This document shows, piece after piece, positions 17,424 through 27,262 of a stretch of DNA of 64,000 nt; within the stretch, counting starts at the first letter, position 1, and every line of letters starts with the position of its first letter. Origin of the DNA: JAFGMQ01 sp036733345 (GTDB lineage: Bacteria > Desulfobacterota > DSM-4660 > Desulfatiglandales > Desulfatiglandaceae); NCBI GenBank assembly GCA_036733345.1, contig DAINAR010000007.1:1-64000 (forward strand), written 5' to 3'. A program made the translations under genes and the position numbers. Under the pieces are notes generated by a model. That model was not told the origin of the DNA. It made no database searches and saw only the letters and a program-made list of their open reading frames with translations.

Positions 17424-20400
17424 ATGGCTGAAGGAGTTAAAGGATCTGTATTGGTAGTCGGGAGCGGGATCGCTGGAATGCAGGCGGCCCTGGATTTGGC
17501 AGACACGGGTTTTTATGTGCATCTGGTTGAAAAATCACCGGCTATTGGCGGTGTAATGGCTCAACTGGATAAGACTTTCCCCACCAATGACTGTGCGATG
17601 TGAATTATCTCGCCTAAACTGGTCGAGGTCGGCCGGCATATAAACATTGAACTTCACACTTGTTCAACAATAAAAGAAATTAATGGCGAAAAGGGGAATT
17701 TTAATGTAACCCTGCATAAAAAGCCCCGGTATATTGACCCTGACAGATGTACTGCCTGTAACGATTGTGCAGATGTCTGTCCTGTCAGCAGACCCAGCGA
17801 ATATGACATGGACCTTGTGAATCGCAAGGCCACTTACAAGCCTTACGCCCAAGCTATTCCAGGTGCATTTGTAATAGAGAAGTTTGATCTGGCGCCCTGC
17901 AGGATGGCCTGTCCTGCGAACATTAATGTTCAGGGCTATGTACAGATGGTCAAACAGGGAAAGTACCGTGAGGCCATCGAAATCATTATGCGTGATCTTC
18001 CCCTGCCGGGCGTGCTTGGCCGGGTTTGCCCGCATCAATGTGAAAACAGCTGCCGCCGTCTTGAGGTGGATAAGGCTGTTTCCATAAGGGAACTCAAGCG
18101 GATTGCTGCTGACCATGTGAAGCTGAGCGAAATTCCTGTCCCTGAGACTGTGAAAAGGGATGAAATGGTGGCAATCATCGGCTCAGGTCCTGCAGGTTTA
18201 ACGGCAGCCTATTTCCTGGCAAAGGACGGATATAAGGTCAGTGTTTACGATTCCATGCCTGAGGCTGGAGGGATGATGAGATACGGCATTCCCGAACACC
18301 GTCTTCCAAGACATGTGCTGGATGCTGAGATTGAAAATCTGAAACGCTACGGGATTGAGATAAATACTGACACGAAAATCGGAAGGGACCTTACAATTGA
18401 AGAATTGCGGAGCCATGGAGCTAAGGCCGTTTTTCTTGCAACAGGGGCATGGAAAGGGCTTAAGCTCGGAATGCCTGGTGAAGAAGGTTCAGAAGGTGTT
18501 GTCGATGTGACGTCTTTTCTTCGGGATGTCCACCTCGGGAAATTGAAGCAGTTGAAAGGAAAGTCTGTAATTATCGGAGGAGGTCATTCCGCACTTGATG
18601 GCGCGAGGGTGGCGCTCCGCCTGGGCGCTGATGAGTCCCACATTATTTACCGGCGTTCCATAACCGAAATGCTTGCTGAACCTGAAGAGATTGAAGAGGC
18701 TCAAAAGGAAGGTGTGAAAATACATTTTCTGGTGGCGCCCATGGCAATTGCCAGAGAGAACGGCAGAGTAGCAGGCGTACAATGCATCCGAACCCGTCTT
18801 ACAGAGCCTGATACCACAGGTAGACGAAAACCAATTCCTGTTGAAGGGTCCGAATTTTTCATTGAGGCAGATATTGTGATTCCGGCTATCGGACAGGAAC
18901 CGGATCTTGAATTTCTGGGCAAGGAGCCGGGCATTGAAATATCCAGATGGAATCTTCTTATGGTCAACCCTGAGACACTCCAGACCAGCATTCCAGGGAT
19001 CTTTGCCGGAGGCGATGTTATTACCGGGCCTGCAACTGTAATAGAAGCAGTTGATGCGGGAAAGCGCGCAGCCAGATATATAAGTAAATACCTGCAGGGA
19101 GAAGAACTTCCGTCAGAATGGCAGGAAGAGCCCCCGATAGGGACGAACTGGGTGGAGATCAGGGATGATGAACCGACAAGGCATCGTTTAAAAGTCCCGA
19201 CCATGCCCGTGGAAAAAAGGCTTTCCGGATTTGAAGAAGTAAATCTTTGTGCTGACGATAAAGATGCCATGGAAGAGGCTGCCCGTTGTCTCAACTGCGG
19301 CGGATGCTGCGAATGTTACGAATGTGTAAAGGTCTGTAAAGCTGGGGCAGTCACTTTTGACACTCACATGGAAAATGAGCAGACAGTTGATATAAATGTT
19401 GGTGCTGTTATACTGTCTCCCGGGTTCCAGCCTTTTGACCCTTCTCAATATCAGGCTTACCATTATTCAAAATATCCGAACGTGATTACCAGCATGGAGT
19501 TTGAGCGCATCCTGAGTGCCACAGGTCCCTATCAGGGACATCTTGTAAGGCCCTCGGATGAAAAGGAACCGAAAAAGATTGCATGGCTCCAGTGCGTTGG
19601 CTCAAGGGATGTACACGGATGCGACCATGGCTACTGTTCTTCCGTATGCTGCATGTATGCCATAAAGGAAGCTGTTATTGCCAAAGAACATGCCGGAAGT
19701 GATCTGGACTGTGCTGTGTTCTTCATGGATATGCGTACGCACGGCAAGGACTTTGAAAGATATTACGATGACGCAAAAATGAAACATGGTGTCCGTTTTA
19801 TTAATTCAAGGGTGCCGACAATTGATTTCGTGGAAGGCAGTGATGATTTGTCTGTCCAGTATGTGACAGAAGACGGAAAGATTACTGAAGAGATATTTGA
19901 CATGGTAGTACTTTCTGTTGGTATTGAGATTTCATCTGAACAGGTTAAGCTGGCAGGTGATCTTGGCATTCAGCTTACTGAAGGCAACTTCTGCGAGACA
20001 GAGTCCTTTAGTCCTGTAGATACCTCAAGAGAAGGTATATATGTATGCGGAGCATTCCAGGGCCCGAAAGATATCCCTCAATCGGTCATAGAAGCAAGTT
20101 CGGCGGCGGCAAAGGCGGGTGCCCTGTTGAGTGAGGCAAGAAATACTGAAACAAAAACAAGGGAATTCCCGTCCCAGAGGAATATAGCAGGCGAAAGGCC
20201 TCGTATCGGGGTTTTTGTATGCCATTGCGGTATCAATATAGGAGGTGTAGTCGATGTCCCCGCAGTACGTGATTATGCAGCCTCGCTTCCATTTGTCGAA
20301 TATTGTACCGATAATCTTTTCACATGTTCACAGGATACCCAGGATACTATTGCTCAGGTGATCGAAGAAAAAAGGCTTAACCGTATTGTGGTAGCAGCCT

Positions 20401-21863
20401 GCACTCCCAAGACCCACGAGCCTCTTTTCCAGGAGACCATGGTAAATGCGGGGTTGAACAAATATCTTTTCGAGATGACAAATATAAGGAATCAGGATTC
20501 ATGGGTCCATAAGGATGATCCCGAAATGGCGACGGAAAAGGCCAGGGATCTTGTTCGCATGGCTGTGTCAAAGGTTGCCCTAATGGAACCCCTTTATGAA
20601 GCTGAACTGGAGGTTAACCAGAAGGCCCTTGTGATTGGCGGCGGGATTGCCGGGATAGTTGCCGCAAAAAGCCTGTCGGCACAGGGATACGAGGTATGTA
20701 TTGCTGAGAGGTCATCATCTCTGGGTGGCCAGGCTCTTAACCTCTTCAGGACATGGAAGGGAGAAGATATTCAGCTGCACCTGAACGAACTGATAAAATC
20801 GGTCGAGTCGGATAAAAATATTGATATACACCTTGAGACGGAATTGAGCAATGTTGACGGTTTTGTTGGTAATTTCGTAACTACATTGAAATCTAATGAC
20901 AGTGAGGAGACCGTCGAGCATGGCATAGCGGTGATTGCCACAGGAGGAAAGGAATTCAAGCCCGATGAATACCTTTATGGAAAAGATCCAAGGGTAGTCA
21001 CGCATCTTGAGCTGGACGAGATGTTTATCAAAAATGATTCATCGCTTAAAGACATCAGGAATGCCGTTTTCATTCAGTGCGTGGGTTCCAGGGAGCCTCA
21101 AAGGCCTTATTGTTCAAGGGTCTGCTGTTCCCATTCCATAGAGAGTGCACTGCATTTAAAAGAGCTGAATCCTGAGATGAATGTCTTTGTCCTGTACAGG
21201 GATATCAGAACATACGGCGAGAGGGAGTATCTCTATAGAAAGGCACGGCTGGCCGGCATTATCTTTATCCGTTTTTCAAAGGATGAGAAACCGAATGTGA
21301 TGGCAGGACAGGAAGGACTTCAGATAGAGGTAAATGATAAAATACTTGGAGAGACAGTAGTTCTGAAAGCCGATCTTCTGGCCCTTGCTACAGGGATAGT
21401 AGCCAACGACGAAGAGAAACTCGCTCAGCTCTTTAAAGTGCCTTTGAACGAAGACGGATTCTTTGTCGAGGCCCATGCAAAGCTCGGGCCTTCGGAATTT
21501 GCCACAGGCGGTGTATTTCTGTGCGGTATGGCCCATTATCCAAAACCCATCGATGAATCCGTGGCGCAGGCTGAAGCTGCTTCTTCCCGCGCCGTCACAT
21601 TGCTGGCAAAAAAACATGTTTTCATGAGCGGGACTGTTGCTCAGGTTGATCCTTTGAGTTGCAGCGGATGTGGTGTTTGTGTTGATATCTGCTGCTATTC
21701 TGCCCCTTCAATCCTCCGGGAAGGACGTTTTGCTGGTAAAGCGGAGGTTAATCCTGTAATATGCAAAGGATGCGGACTGTGTGTGGCATCCTGCAGATCG
21801 GGGGCCATTAACCTTAAGGGGTTCCGCGAAGACCAGATCATGGCCATGATTAATGTAATTTAA
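17424..21863 (+). CDS. hdrA: Selenocysteine-containing HdrA with inserted GltD-like module (HdrA/HdrL type)
   Basis: A 1,479-aa flavoprotein if the in-frame TGA at 17,601-17,603 is read as selenocysteine (Sec60). ATG 17,424 has AGGGAG seven bases upstream. The N-terminal FAD-binding motif GSGIAG precedes TNDCAM-U-IISPKLVEVGRH, where the TGA replaces the second Cys of the usual HdrA CAMC motif. A ferredoxin motif (Cys109, 112, 115, 119) follows. A GltD/NfnB-like block comes next: Fe-S Cys at about 159, 163, 202, 206 and 210, GSGPAG at 253-258, and a second nucleotide site near 370. Then come HdrA central sequences, a second HdrA-like FAD domain (GGGIAG near 1,069) and a C-terminal pair of [4Fe-4S] motifs from about 1,412. 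Role: the flavin-bifurcating core of HdrABC. Long fused forms called HdrL are known in sulfate reducers. Reading the gene as two ORFs would split a conserved domain. Confidence 0.9.
17601..17627 (+). promoter_or_regulatory. UGA selenocysteine codon of hdrA with possible SECIS
   Basis: The TGA at 17,601-17,603 lies exactly where HdrA family members have Cys or Sec. Just downstream, CTCG at 17,609-17,612 can pair with CGAG at 17,624-17,627 around an 11-base loop containing GGT. This is a weaker hairpin than those at the other two Sec codons. The protein-level conservation on both sides is the stronger argument. Confidence 0.6.
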
Positions 21864-21879
21864 GAATCAGGAGTCGATA

Positions 21880-22311
21880 ATGACTAATTGGGAACCAAAG
21901 ATTACGACATTTTTATGCAACTGGTGCAGTTACGGCGCTGCCGATTTAGCCGGTGTAAGCCGTTTTCAATATCCTCCGAATTTCAGGGTTATCAGGGTAC
22001 CGTGCTCAGGAAGAGTCAGCCCCAAGTTTATTCTTGCTGCCTTTCGCCACGGTTCTGATGGCGTATGGGTTTCGGGGTGACACCCCGGCGACTGCTATTA
22101 CCTGGAAGGTAATTACTATGCAAGAAGGAAATTTGCCCTTTTAAAAGGGCTTCTGGAACATATGGGTATTGAACCAGGGAGGCTTCAGTTTTCGTGGATA
22201 TCCTCAGCAGAGGCAACGAAGTTTATCGAAGTGGCGAATGTTGTTGCACAGGAAGTGAAGGCCCTGGGTCCGGCGAGATTTCTTATTAAACAAAGGGCTG
22301 AGGTGGCATAA
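21880..22311 (+). CDS. flxD: MvhD/FlxD-type iron-sulfur protein, selenocysteine-containing
   Basis: A 143-aa electron-transfer protein if TGA 22,078-22,080 is read as Sec67. Conserved ligands are C13 and C16 (FLCNWCSY), C42 (RVPCSGR), Sec67 and C72 (VSG-U-HPGDCYY). In most MvhD proteins position 67 is Cys; Sec versions are known in methanogens and sulfate reducers. MvhD carries a [2Fe-2S] cluster linking the electron input module to HdrA. It starts 16 bases after hdrA with AGGAG upstream, and its TAA overlaps the next ATG (TAATG), so it is coupled to flxC. Stopping at the TGA would give a 66-aa fragment lacking half of the ligands. Confidence 0.92.
22078..22113 (+). promoter_or_regulatory. 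UGA Sec codon and SECIS-like hairpin of flxD
   Basis: The TGA at 22,078-22,080 is followed 16 bases later by the hairpin ATTACC (22,097-22,102), loop TGGAA, GGTAAT (22,108-22,113). The position and small apical loop fit bacterial SECIS elements, which lie inside the coding sequence just after the UGA. Confidence 0.7.
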
Positions 22312-23261
22312 TGCTTGAATATACTGACAAGATCAGGGAGACAGCCAGAAGGTTGCTTGAGGAAGGGAAGGTAGATGTCTTTATAGGATATAAAAAGGGC
22401 ACTATTCCCATGAAGAATGAACCGGTTATAATTCGCGATCACAAGGATGCGGATCTCCTTTACTGGGACAGCAACTGTGGTATGAACCTGTGCAACTATT
22501 TGACCAAAAGGTCTGACAGGATAGGGATTGTAGCTAATGGATGTAATTCACGCAATATCATGACTCATATTATCGAGAACCAGATCAAGCGTGAACAGAT
22601 TTATATAGTGGGTATTCCCTGTACCGGAATAATCGATCACAGGGCAGTTCAGAGGGCTGTTGAAGGAAAAGAGATAACAGATCTGCAGGAGAAAGGTGAT
22701 GAGTTCACTGTAAAATGCGGGGATTTTGAAAAGACCTTAAAAAAGAAGGATTATCTTCAGAGCAATTGCGTTACCTGCAAACACCGCAATCCTGTGGAAT
22801 CGGATGAAATGGTTGCAGATCCTGTGGAAGAGCAGGAGGTATCAGAGCCCTACAAGGACGTGGAAGAGATTGAAGGCATGGCCCCTGAAGAAAAATGGAA
22901 GTTTTTTAATGAAATGATATCTTCATGTATCAGGTGTTATGCATGCCGCAATGCATGTCCTCTGTGTTACTGTCCAACCTGCTTTGTTGATGAGTCAAGG
23001 CCTCAATGGGTTGGCAAGAGTATTGATCCTACGGACACGTTGACATTTCATTTTTTGAGGGCCTACCATTGTGCAGGGCGCTGTACCGAGTGTGGAGCGT
23101 GCGAGAGGGCTTGTCCTGTGGGCATACCGGTGAGGCAGTTCACCAAGAAGCTCAATAAGGATGTGCTGGAACTCTTTTCATGGGAAGCAGGTCTGGGCCT
23201 GGATCAGAGGCCTCCATTGGATGTTTACAGGCCGGATGACTACAATGATTTTATTCGGTGA
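22311..23261 (+). CDS. flxC: FlxC-like 4Fe-4S / FrhB-N-like subunit
   Basis: A 316-aa soluble iron-sulfur protein. The N-terminal half resembles the FrhB/coenzyme F420 hydrogenase beta N-terminal family (SNCGMNLCNY, GIVANGCNSRN, GIPCTGIID). The C-terminal half has two 4Fe-4S motifs: CIRCYACRNACPLCYCPTC (about residues 204-222) and CAGRCTECGACERACPVG (about 252-269). It is the second subunit of the flxDCBA module that delivers electrons from NAD(P)H to HdrA. ATG overlaps the flxD stop, and flxB begins 14 bases after its end. The assignment to FlxC rather than FlxB rests on gene order as known from Desulfovibrio flxDCBA. Confidence 0.82.
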   Translation: MLEYTDKIRETARRLLEEGKVDVFIGYKKGTIPMKNEPVIIRDHKDADLLYWDSNCGMNLCNYLTKRSDRIGIVANGCNSRNIMTHIIENQIKREQIYIVGIPCTGIIDHRAVQRAVEGKEITDLQEKGDEFTVKCGDFEKTLKKKDYLQSNCVTCKHRNPVESDEMVADPVEEQEVSEPYKDVEEIEGMAPEEKWKFFNEMISSCIRCYACRNACPLCYCPTCFVDESRPQWVGKSIDPTDTLTFHFLRAYHCAGRCTECGACERACPVGIPVRQFTKKLNKDVLELFSWEAGLGLDQRPPLDVYRPDDYNDFIR

Positions 23262-23275
23262 AAGGTGTATAGGTT

Positions 23276-24310
23276 ATGACAGAAAAGGTGTTCACCAGAG
23301 AAGAATGGATCAAGGCCCTGGAGGGTCTTAAAGATACCTACAGGCTTTTTGTTCCTGTCAAGGATGGGGATTATCACAGCTTTAAGGCCATGGGCGAGGG
23401 AGAGCCGGATTTTGACTTTGTAAACACTCGGCTTTCACCTAAATCAGTGGTTTATCCCCAGTCAGAGGGCATGTTTGAATACTCACTTGATGAGAGCGAT
23501 CCTGAAGTAAATGTTGTTAAGGAATTGCCCAGGGATTATCCCCCTCAGGCAGTAGTAGGTATAAGGCCGTGTGATATGCAGGCCTTTTTGATAGTAAAAC
23601 CCAACTTTGACAATCCCGAATACCGGGATCCATGGTGGGTGCAGCATTTTGAGTCAACAACTTTTGTGGGTTACGGATGTACTGAGCCTTATGATACCTG
23701 CTTCTGTACGGAGGTAGGCGGAGGGCCTTTCAGTGAAAAGGGGCTTGATGCGATTATTTATCCGGTTAAAGAGACGTATCTGGTGAAGGCCCTGACAGAA
23801 AAAGGCGAGGCCTTTCTTGGAAAAGCAGAAGGCGGCAAACCGGCTGATGATTCCATTAAAAAAGAAGCCGATGCCGTATCAGCCGAGGCAAAAGGCAAGA
23901 TAAAGTCAAAGTTTCCCACGGATAATCTGAGCAAGAAGACCATAAATGAGCTTTTTGATGCTCCTTTCTGGGAAGACCTTGCATTTGCATGCATTAATTG
24001 CGGCACATGCACGTATCTCTGCCCGACATGCTGGTGTTTCGATATTCAGGATGAGATAAACGGGAACAGAGGGGACAGGATAAGGAATTGGGATTCCTGT
24101 ATGTTTCCTCTTTTTACTCTTCACGGCTCAGGTCATAATCCAAGAGACAACAAATTTCAGCGTGTGCGTCAGAGGTTTATGCACAAGCTGAAATATTATG
24201 TGGATAAATATAATGACGGTGTTCAGTGTTCAGGGTGCGGACGGTGTATCAGGCAGTGCCCTGTAAACATTGACATAAGGCATGTATGTGAATTGATGAA
24301 TAACCTTTAG
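23276..24310 (+). CDS. flxB: FlxB-like iron-sulfur subunit (AsrA / hydrogenase-beta type)
   Basis: A 344-aa protein of the AsrA/HydB-like 4Fe-4S family. The N-terminal two thirds carry GIRPCDMQAF and GYGCTEPYDTCFC, typical of the family. Two C-terminal ferredoxin motifs are CINCGTCTYLCPTCWC (about residues 240-255) and CSGCGRCIRQCP (about 319-330). It would shuttle electrons between FlxA and the Hdr core. A charged Ala/Lys-rich linker lies near residue 200. It is separated from flxA by 246 bp that contain a family B repeat, although the two genes are expected to form one complex. Confidence 0.82.
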   Translation: MTEKVFTREEWIKALEGLKDTYRLFVPVKDGDYHSFKAMGEGEPDFDFVNTRLSPKSVVYPQSEGMFEYSLDESDPEVNVVKELPRDYPPQAVVGIRPCDMQAFLIVKPNFDNPEYRDPWWVQHFESTTFVGYGCTEPYDTCFCTEVGGGPFSEKGLDAIIYPVKETYLVKALTEKGEAFLGKAEGGKPADDSIKKEADAVSAEAKGKIKSKFPTDNLSKKTINELFDAPFWEDLAFACINCGTCTYLCPTCWCFDIQDEINGNRGDRIRNWDSCMFPLFTLHGSGHNPRDNKFQRVRQRFMHKLKYYVDKYNDGVQCSGCGRCIRQCPVNIDIRHVCELMNNL

Positions 24311-24344
24311 TTCTAAATTCATAATTGACGGTCTCGTAAAAAGT

Positions 24345-24469
24345 CGTCACTCCGGCCCCGCGTCAAGCTCGGGATAAACCTGCCACAATGATTGGCGGAT
24401 AAACCCGCCACAAACATTGGCGGATAAATTCCAACCTGTCCCGGATTCCTGTTCGGGGCCGGAATGACG
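24345..24469 (+). repeat. Inverted-repeat element family B, copy 1 (between flxB and flxA)
   Basis: A 125-bp element with 15-bp terminal inverted repeats: CGTCACTCCGGCCCC (24,345-24,359) and GGGGCCGGAATGACG (24,455-24,469), differing at one position. The interior holds several short GGCGGATAAA/CCGCCA hairpin units. Outer flanks AAAAAGTC and GACTTTTT extend the palindrome. Related copies lie at 33,844-34,078 and 41,355-41,453. It resembles a small non-autonomous MITE or REP cluster inserted in the flx operon. Confidence 0.75.
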
Positions 24470-24556
24470 GAAAATGATATTTGTAGACTTTTTTCGAATT
24501 CATTAATTTTTAACTCTTAATTCTTAATTTTTAATTGATACGCAGGGGGTGTTAGA

Positions 24557-25399
24557 TTGGAAAATCCGTATTTACCCTATCCGGTACGAATAGATCAGAT
24601 AACCACGGAGACCGAAGACAAAAACCTAAAGACATTCAGGTTTGTCTTTATAGACCCGGAGGATGAAAAAAGGTTTGCATATACACCCGGTCAGTTTGCC
24701 GAGCTGTCCGTGGCGGGAAAGGGTGAAATACCCATTGGCATCGCATCATCCCCCACGGAGAAAGGCTTTGTAACGTTTACCGTTAATAAGACCGGCCTTG
24801 TAACGAATCACCTTCACAACATGAAGGAAGGTGACAAAATGGGGATCAGGGGGCCTCTGGGAAACTGGTACCCCTGGGAAGAGATGCAGGGTAAACATGT
24901 GGTTATTATAGGCGGCGGCTTTGCATTCACAACATTGAGGTCAAGCATAATCTATATGCTGGATCCTGAAAACCGCTCCAAGTTCGAGGATATTACCGTT
25001 GTATATGGTGCAAGATCCCCTGGCATGCTGCTTTACAGGGATGAGCTTGCAGAATGGGAAAAGAGAGATGACATAAATATGCATATCACGGTGGACGGCA
25101 CTGATGATCCTGACTGGAAATATAACGTAGGTTTTGTGCCGACCATTACGGAGCAGAAGATAACAAGCGCTGAAAATGCGATTGCAATTGTATGCGGCCC
25201 GCCTATTATGATTAAATTTACCCAGCCGGTCCTTGAAAAGCTGGGGTTTCCTCCGGAGAGGATTATCCTTTCTCTGGAGATGCGTATGAAATGCGGCATT
25301 GGAATATGCGGGCGCTGCAATATAGGCGACCAGTATGTATGCAAGGATGGCCCGGTATTTTCTCTGGCTCAGCTCAAACAGCTGCCAGGCGAGTATTAA
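24557..25399 (+). CDS. flxA: FlxA-like FAD/NAD(P)-binding oxidoreductase
   Basis: A 280-aa ferredoxin-NADP reductase-family protein. The FAD-binding domain (about residues 1-105) has YTPGQFAELSV and IPIGIASSP. The NAD(P)-binding domain (about 110-230) has VVIIGGGFAFTTLRS and VCGPPIM. The C-terminus carries a [2Fe-2S] motif CGIGICGRCN plus a fourth Cys (VCKDGP), as in DHODB/SudB/AsrB proteins. FlxA is the NAD(P)H-oxidising input of the Flx-Hdr complex. The start is TTG 24,557 with AGGGGG upstream. A good terminator follows at 25,445. It is last in the unit. Confidence 0.9.
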   Translation: MENPYLPYPVRIDQITTETEDKNLKTFRFVFIDPEDEKRFAYTPGQFAELSVAGKGEIPIGIASSPTEKGFVTFTVNKTGLVTNHLHNMKEGDKMGIRGPLGNWYPWEEMQGKHVVIIGGGFAFTTLRSSIIYMLDPENRSKFEDITVVYGARSPGMLLYRDELAEWEKRDDINMHITVDGTDDPDWKYNVGFVPTITEQKITSAENAIAIVCGPPIMIKFTQPVLEKLGFPPERIILSLEMRMKCGIGICGRCNIGDQYVCKDGPVFSLAQLKQLPGEY

Positions 25400-25444
25400 A
25401 ACCGGACGGTTTATTCAGTTTATTGAATCTTTAATGATATTTAA

Positions 25445-25475
25445 AAAGCCGTCATGACTGACGGCTTTTATTATT
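25445..25475. terminator. Bidirectional intrinsic terminator
   Basis: The hairpin AAAGCCGTCA-TGAC-TGACGGCTTT (25,445-25,468) is followed by a T-rich tract, and preceded by an A-rich tract that serves the other strand. It sits between the converging flxA (+) and KamA-family (-) genes and can end both transcripts. Confidence 0.9.
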
Positions 25476-25476
25476 T

Positions 25477-26556
25477 TTATATCCACTCATCAAGCGGATA
25501 TCTGTATTCCTCTCCCAGATAATTCCTCAAAACAAGATTATCCCTGTCTGATCCTGCTATATATTCCGGGAGTAAAGGGACTTTCCCGCCTCCTCCGGGC
25601 AGATCTATTGCAAAATGAGGTGCGCACATGCCGGAAGTGTGTCCATGCAATCCCGCCATGATCTCAAGCCCCTTTTTTAGAGGGGTAAAAAAGTGGGCAG
25701 TCCCTTTTGCCAAATCAGCCTGAAACAGATAGTAAGGCCTCACACGGATTGTCAGGAGTTTCTGATTCAGGGTCTTCATCGTATGCAGATCATCATTTAT
25801 TCCTTTCAAGAGGACGGTCTGGCATCCTAAAGGGATTCCGGCATCTGCAAGCCGTTTGCATGCCAGTGATGATTCAGGGGTTATTTCAAGGGGATGATTG
25901 AAATGTGTGTTGATAAACAAAGGATGAAATTTTTTCAGCATATTCGTCAATCGGGGGGTAATCCTCTGTGGCAGGGTGCAGGGTACCCTGGTCCCGATTC
26001 TTATAATTTCCACATGCGGAATAGAACGCACTTTATTCAAAATATCATAGAGTTCATGATTTCCAAGAAGAAGCGGATCTCCACCTGAAAGGAGGACATC
26101 CCTGATACGGCTGTTGTGCCTTATGTATGAGATTCCTTCCCTGATTGATTCTTTTGTCACCATATCAGGCCTTCCCACCTTTCTCTTGCGGTTGCAGAAC
26201 CTGCAATACATGGCGCATTGACTTGATATCAGAAAAAGTACCCTGTCCGGATACCGGTGTGTCAGGCCAGGGACAGGAGAATAATTCTCCTCGCTGAGAG
26301 GATCTTCAAGGCCTTTTTCAATCGTAATCTCCCTGAGATCCGGGATACACTGCCTGTATATGGGGTCATCCTTCTGCTGTATAAGACTCAGGAAATAAGG
26401 ATTTATGCGCATGGGATAGCAGGCGCTTACCTTTTGAAGTGCGGCAGTATCTATTTCGAATGAATCCGGCAGGTATTTTGTACTGGTGATACTCTTTGAA
26501 AGTATCTGCTTCCATATGGATTGACTGTCTTCTTTTTTGATTATGATATTCAGCAT
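25477..26556 (-). CDS. KamA-family radical SAM aminomutase
   Basis: A 359-aa radical SAM enzyme. The [4Fe-4S] motif is CAMYCRFC near residues 112-119, in SSQCAMYCRFCNRKRK. The family marker GGDPLLL is near residue 155. The sequence resembles lysine 2,3-aminomutase/EpmB-type enzymes (THFNHPLEITPE, GCQTVLLKGIN). At 359 aa it is close to EpmB (about 340) and shorter than dedicated KamA enzymes (about 410), so the substrate could be EF-P lysine or free lysine/glutamate. Neither efp nor kamD/kamE is adjacent. It is convergent with flxA across a shared terminator. Confidence 0.85.
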   Translation of the reverse strand: MLNIIIKKEDSQSIWKQILSKSITSTKYLPDSFEIDTAALQKVSACYPMRINPYFLSLIQQKDDPIYRQCIPDLREITIEKGLEDPLSEENYSPVPGLTHRYPDRVLFLISSQCAMYCRFCNRKRKVGRPDMVTKESIREGISYIRHNSRIRDVLLSGGDPLLLGNHELYDILNKVRSIPHVEIIRIGTRVPCTLPQRITPRLTNMLKKFHPLFINTHFNHPLEITPESSLACKRLADAGIPLGCQTVLLKGINDDLHTMKTLNQKLLTIRVRPYYLFQADLAKGTAHFFTPLKKGLEIMAGLHGHTSGMCAPHFAIDLPGGGGKVPLLPEYIAGSDRDNLVLRNYLGEEYRYPLDEWI

Positions 26557-26951
26557 ATTTTAAAATGAGCTTTTCATTTACATGTATAAAATGAATAATT
26601 CATATCATAAATGCTGTTGCAATCAATATCAAAAAAAGAGGTCGAAATTTGATTATGTCAAAATATATCGATCTTTTGCAAATAATTACGGGCAATGGGA
26701 CAGAACGTTTTTTAAGTGCGGGAACGGGGTCCGGGAACGGGGTCAAATCCGGATTAGTGAATAACATTAATTTTTACCTGTCAAAAGCACCTGTTAAACC
26801 GATCCGCCATATACGGCGATCTCAGTTAATGCTTAATGTCTATTCGATTCCCATAATTTCCCGCATTTTTTTACTGCTTCATATCTGGGGCCAAGCTCAA
26901 ATCTTGTATAGTGAATAATACAAAAAACAATGCTGAATGCCTGAATACAGG
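26557..26951. other. Intergenic region with tandem 13-mer
   Basis: There is no gene here. A perfect tandem duplication of CGGGAACGGGGTC occupies 26,719-26,731 and 26,732-26,744, in otherwise AT-rich sequence. An 89-codon frame at 26,649 has random composition. The stretch lies between the 5' end of the KamA-family gene and a truncated integrase, so it may be scar tissue from a lost mobile element. Confidence 0.5.
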
Positions 26952-27146
26952 CTAGGCAGCGCTCCAGCCAAATGCGTTTTTACAGAAAAGCCAGTATTGA
27001 CGCAGATCCTCTTCAGTGATATCTTCTAACTGCTTATTGTAAAAACGCTGTAAATGCAGAACAGAACTGACATAAGATTGAGTACTCCTTTTTGTATAAT
27101 CTGCTAACTGAAGATTTTCCTTAAAACGTTTAATTAAATGGCTCAT
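26952..27146 (-). pseudogene. Truncated tyrosine-recombinase (integrase) N-terminus
   Basis: Only 64 codons remain. They match the SAM-like N-terminal DNA-binding domain of phage/IS91-linked tyrosine integrases: KRSTQSYVSSVLHLQRFYNK and EEDLRQYWLFCKN. The frame then ends at a stop. The catalytic R-H-R-Y domain is missing in all frames downstream. The 5' end looks intact, with AAGGAAG upstream of ATG 27,146. This is the only mobile-element coding trace in the window. A function for the stub is not expected. Confidence 0.75.
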
Positions 27147-27262
27147 GGTATCTTCCTTTTTTCTTTTAACCTTGTCGGGTAGAAGAAATCATGAGTTATT
27201 CAATCAAACAATAATGATCTATAAAGACTGATTCTGCCGCGCAGCGGCTTATTTGAACAAGG

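Noticed and set aside
17367..17603. A short 78-codon protein ending at TGA upstream of a separate 1,351-aa HdrA-like gene
   Set aside because: The two frames are the same frame. The family motif continues across the TGA, so one Sec-containing HdrA is the better reading.
21880..22080. A 66-aa protein ending at TGA 22,078
   Set aside because: It would lack half of the MvhD cluster ligands. The downstream frame completes the family and is followed by a coupled gene.
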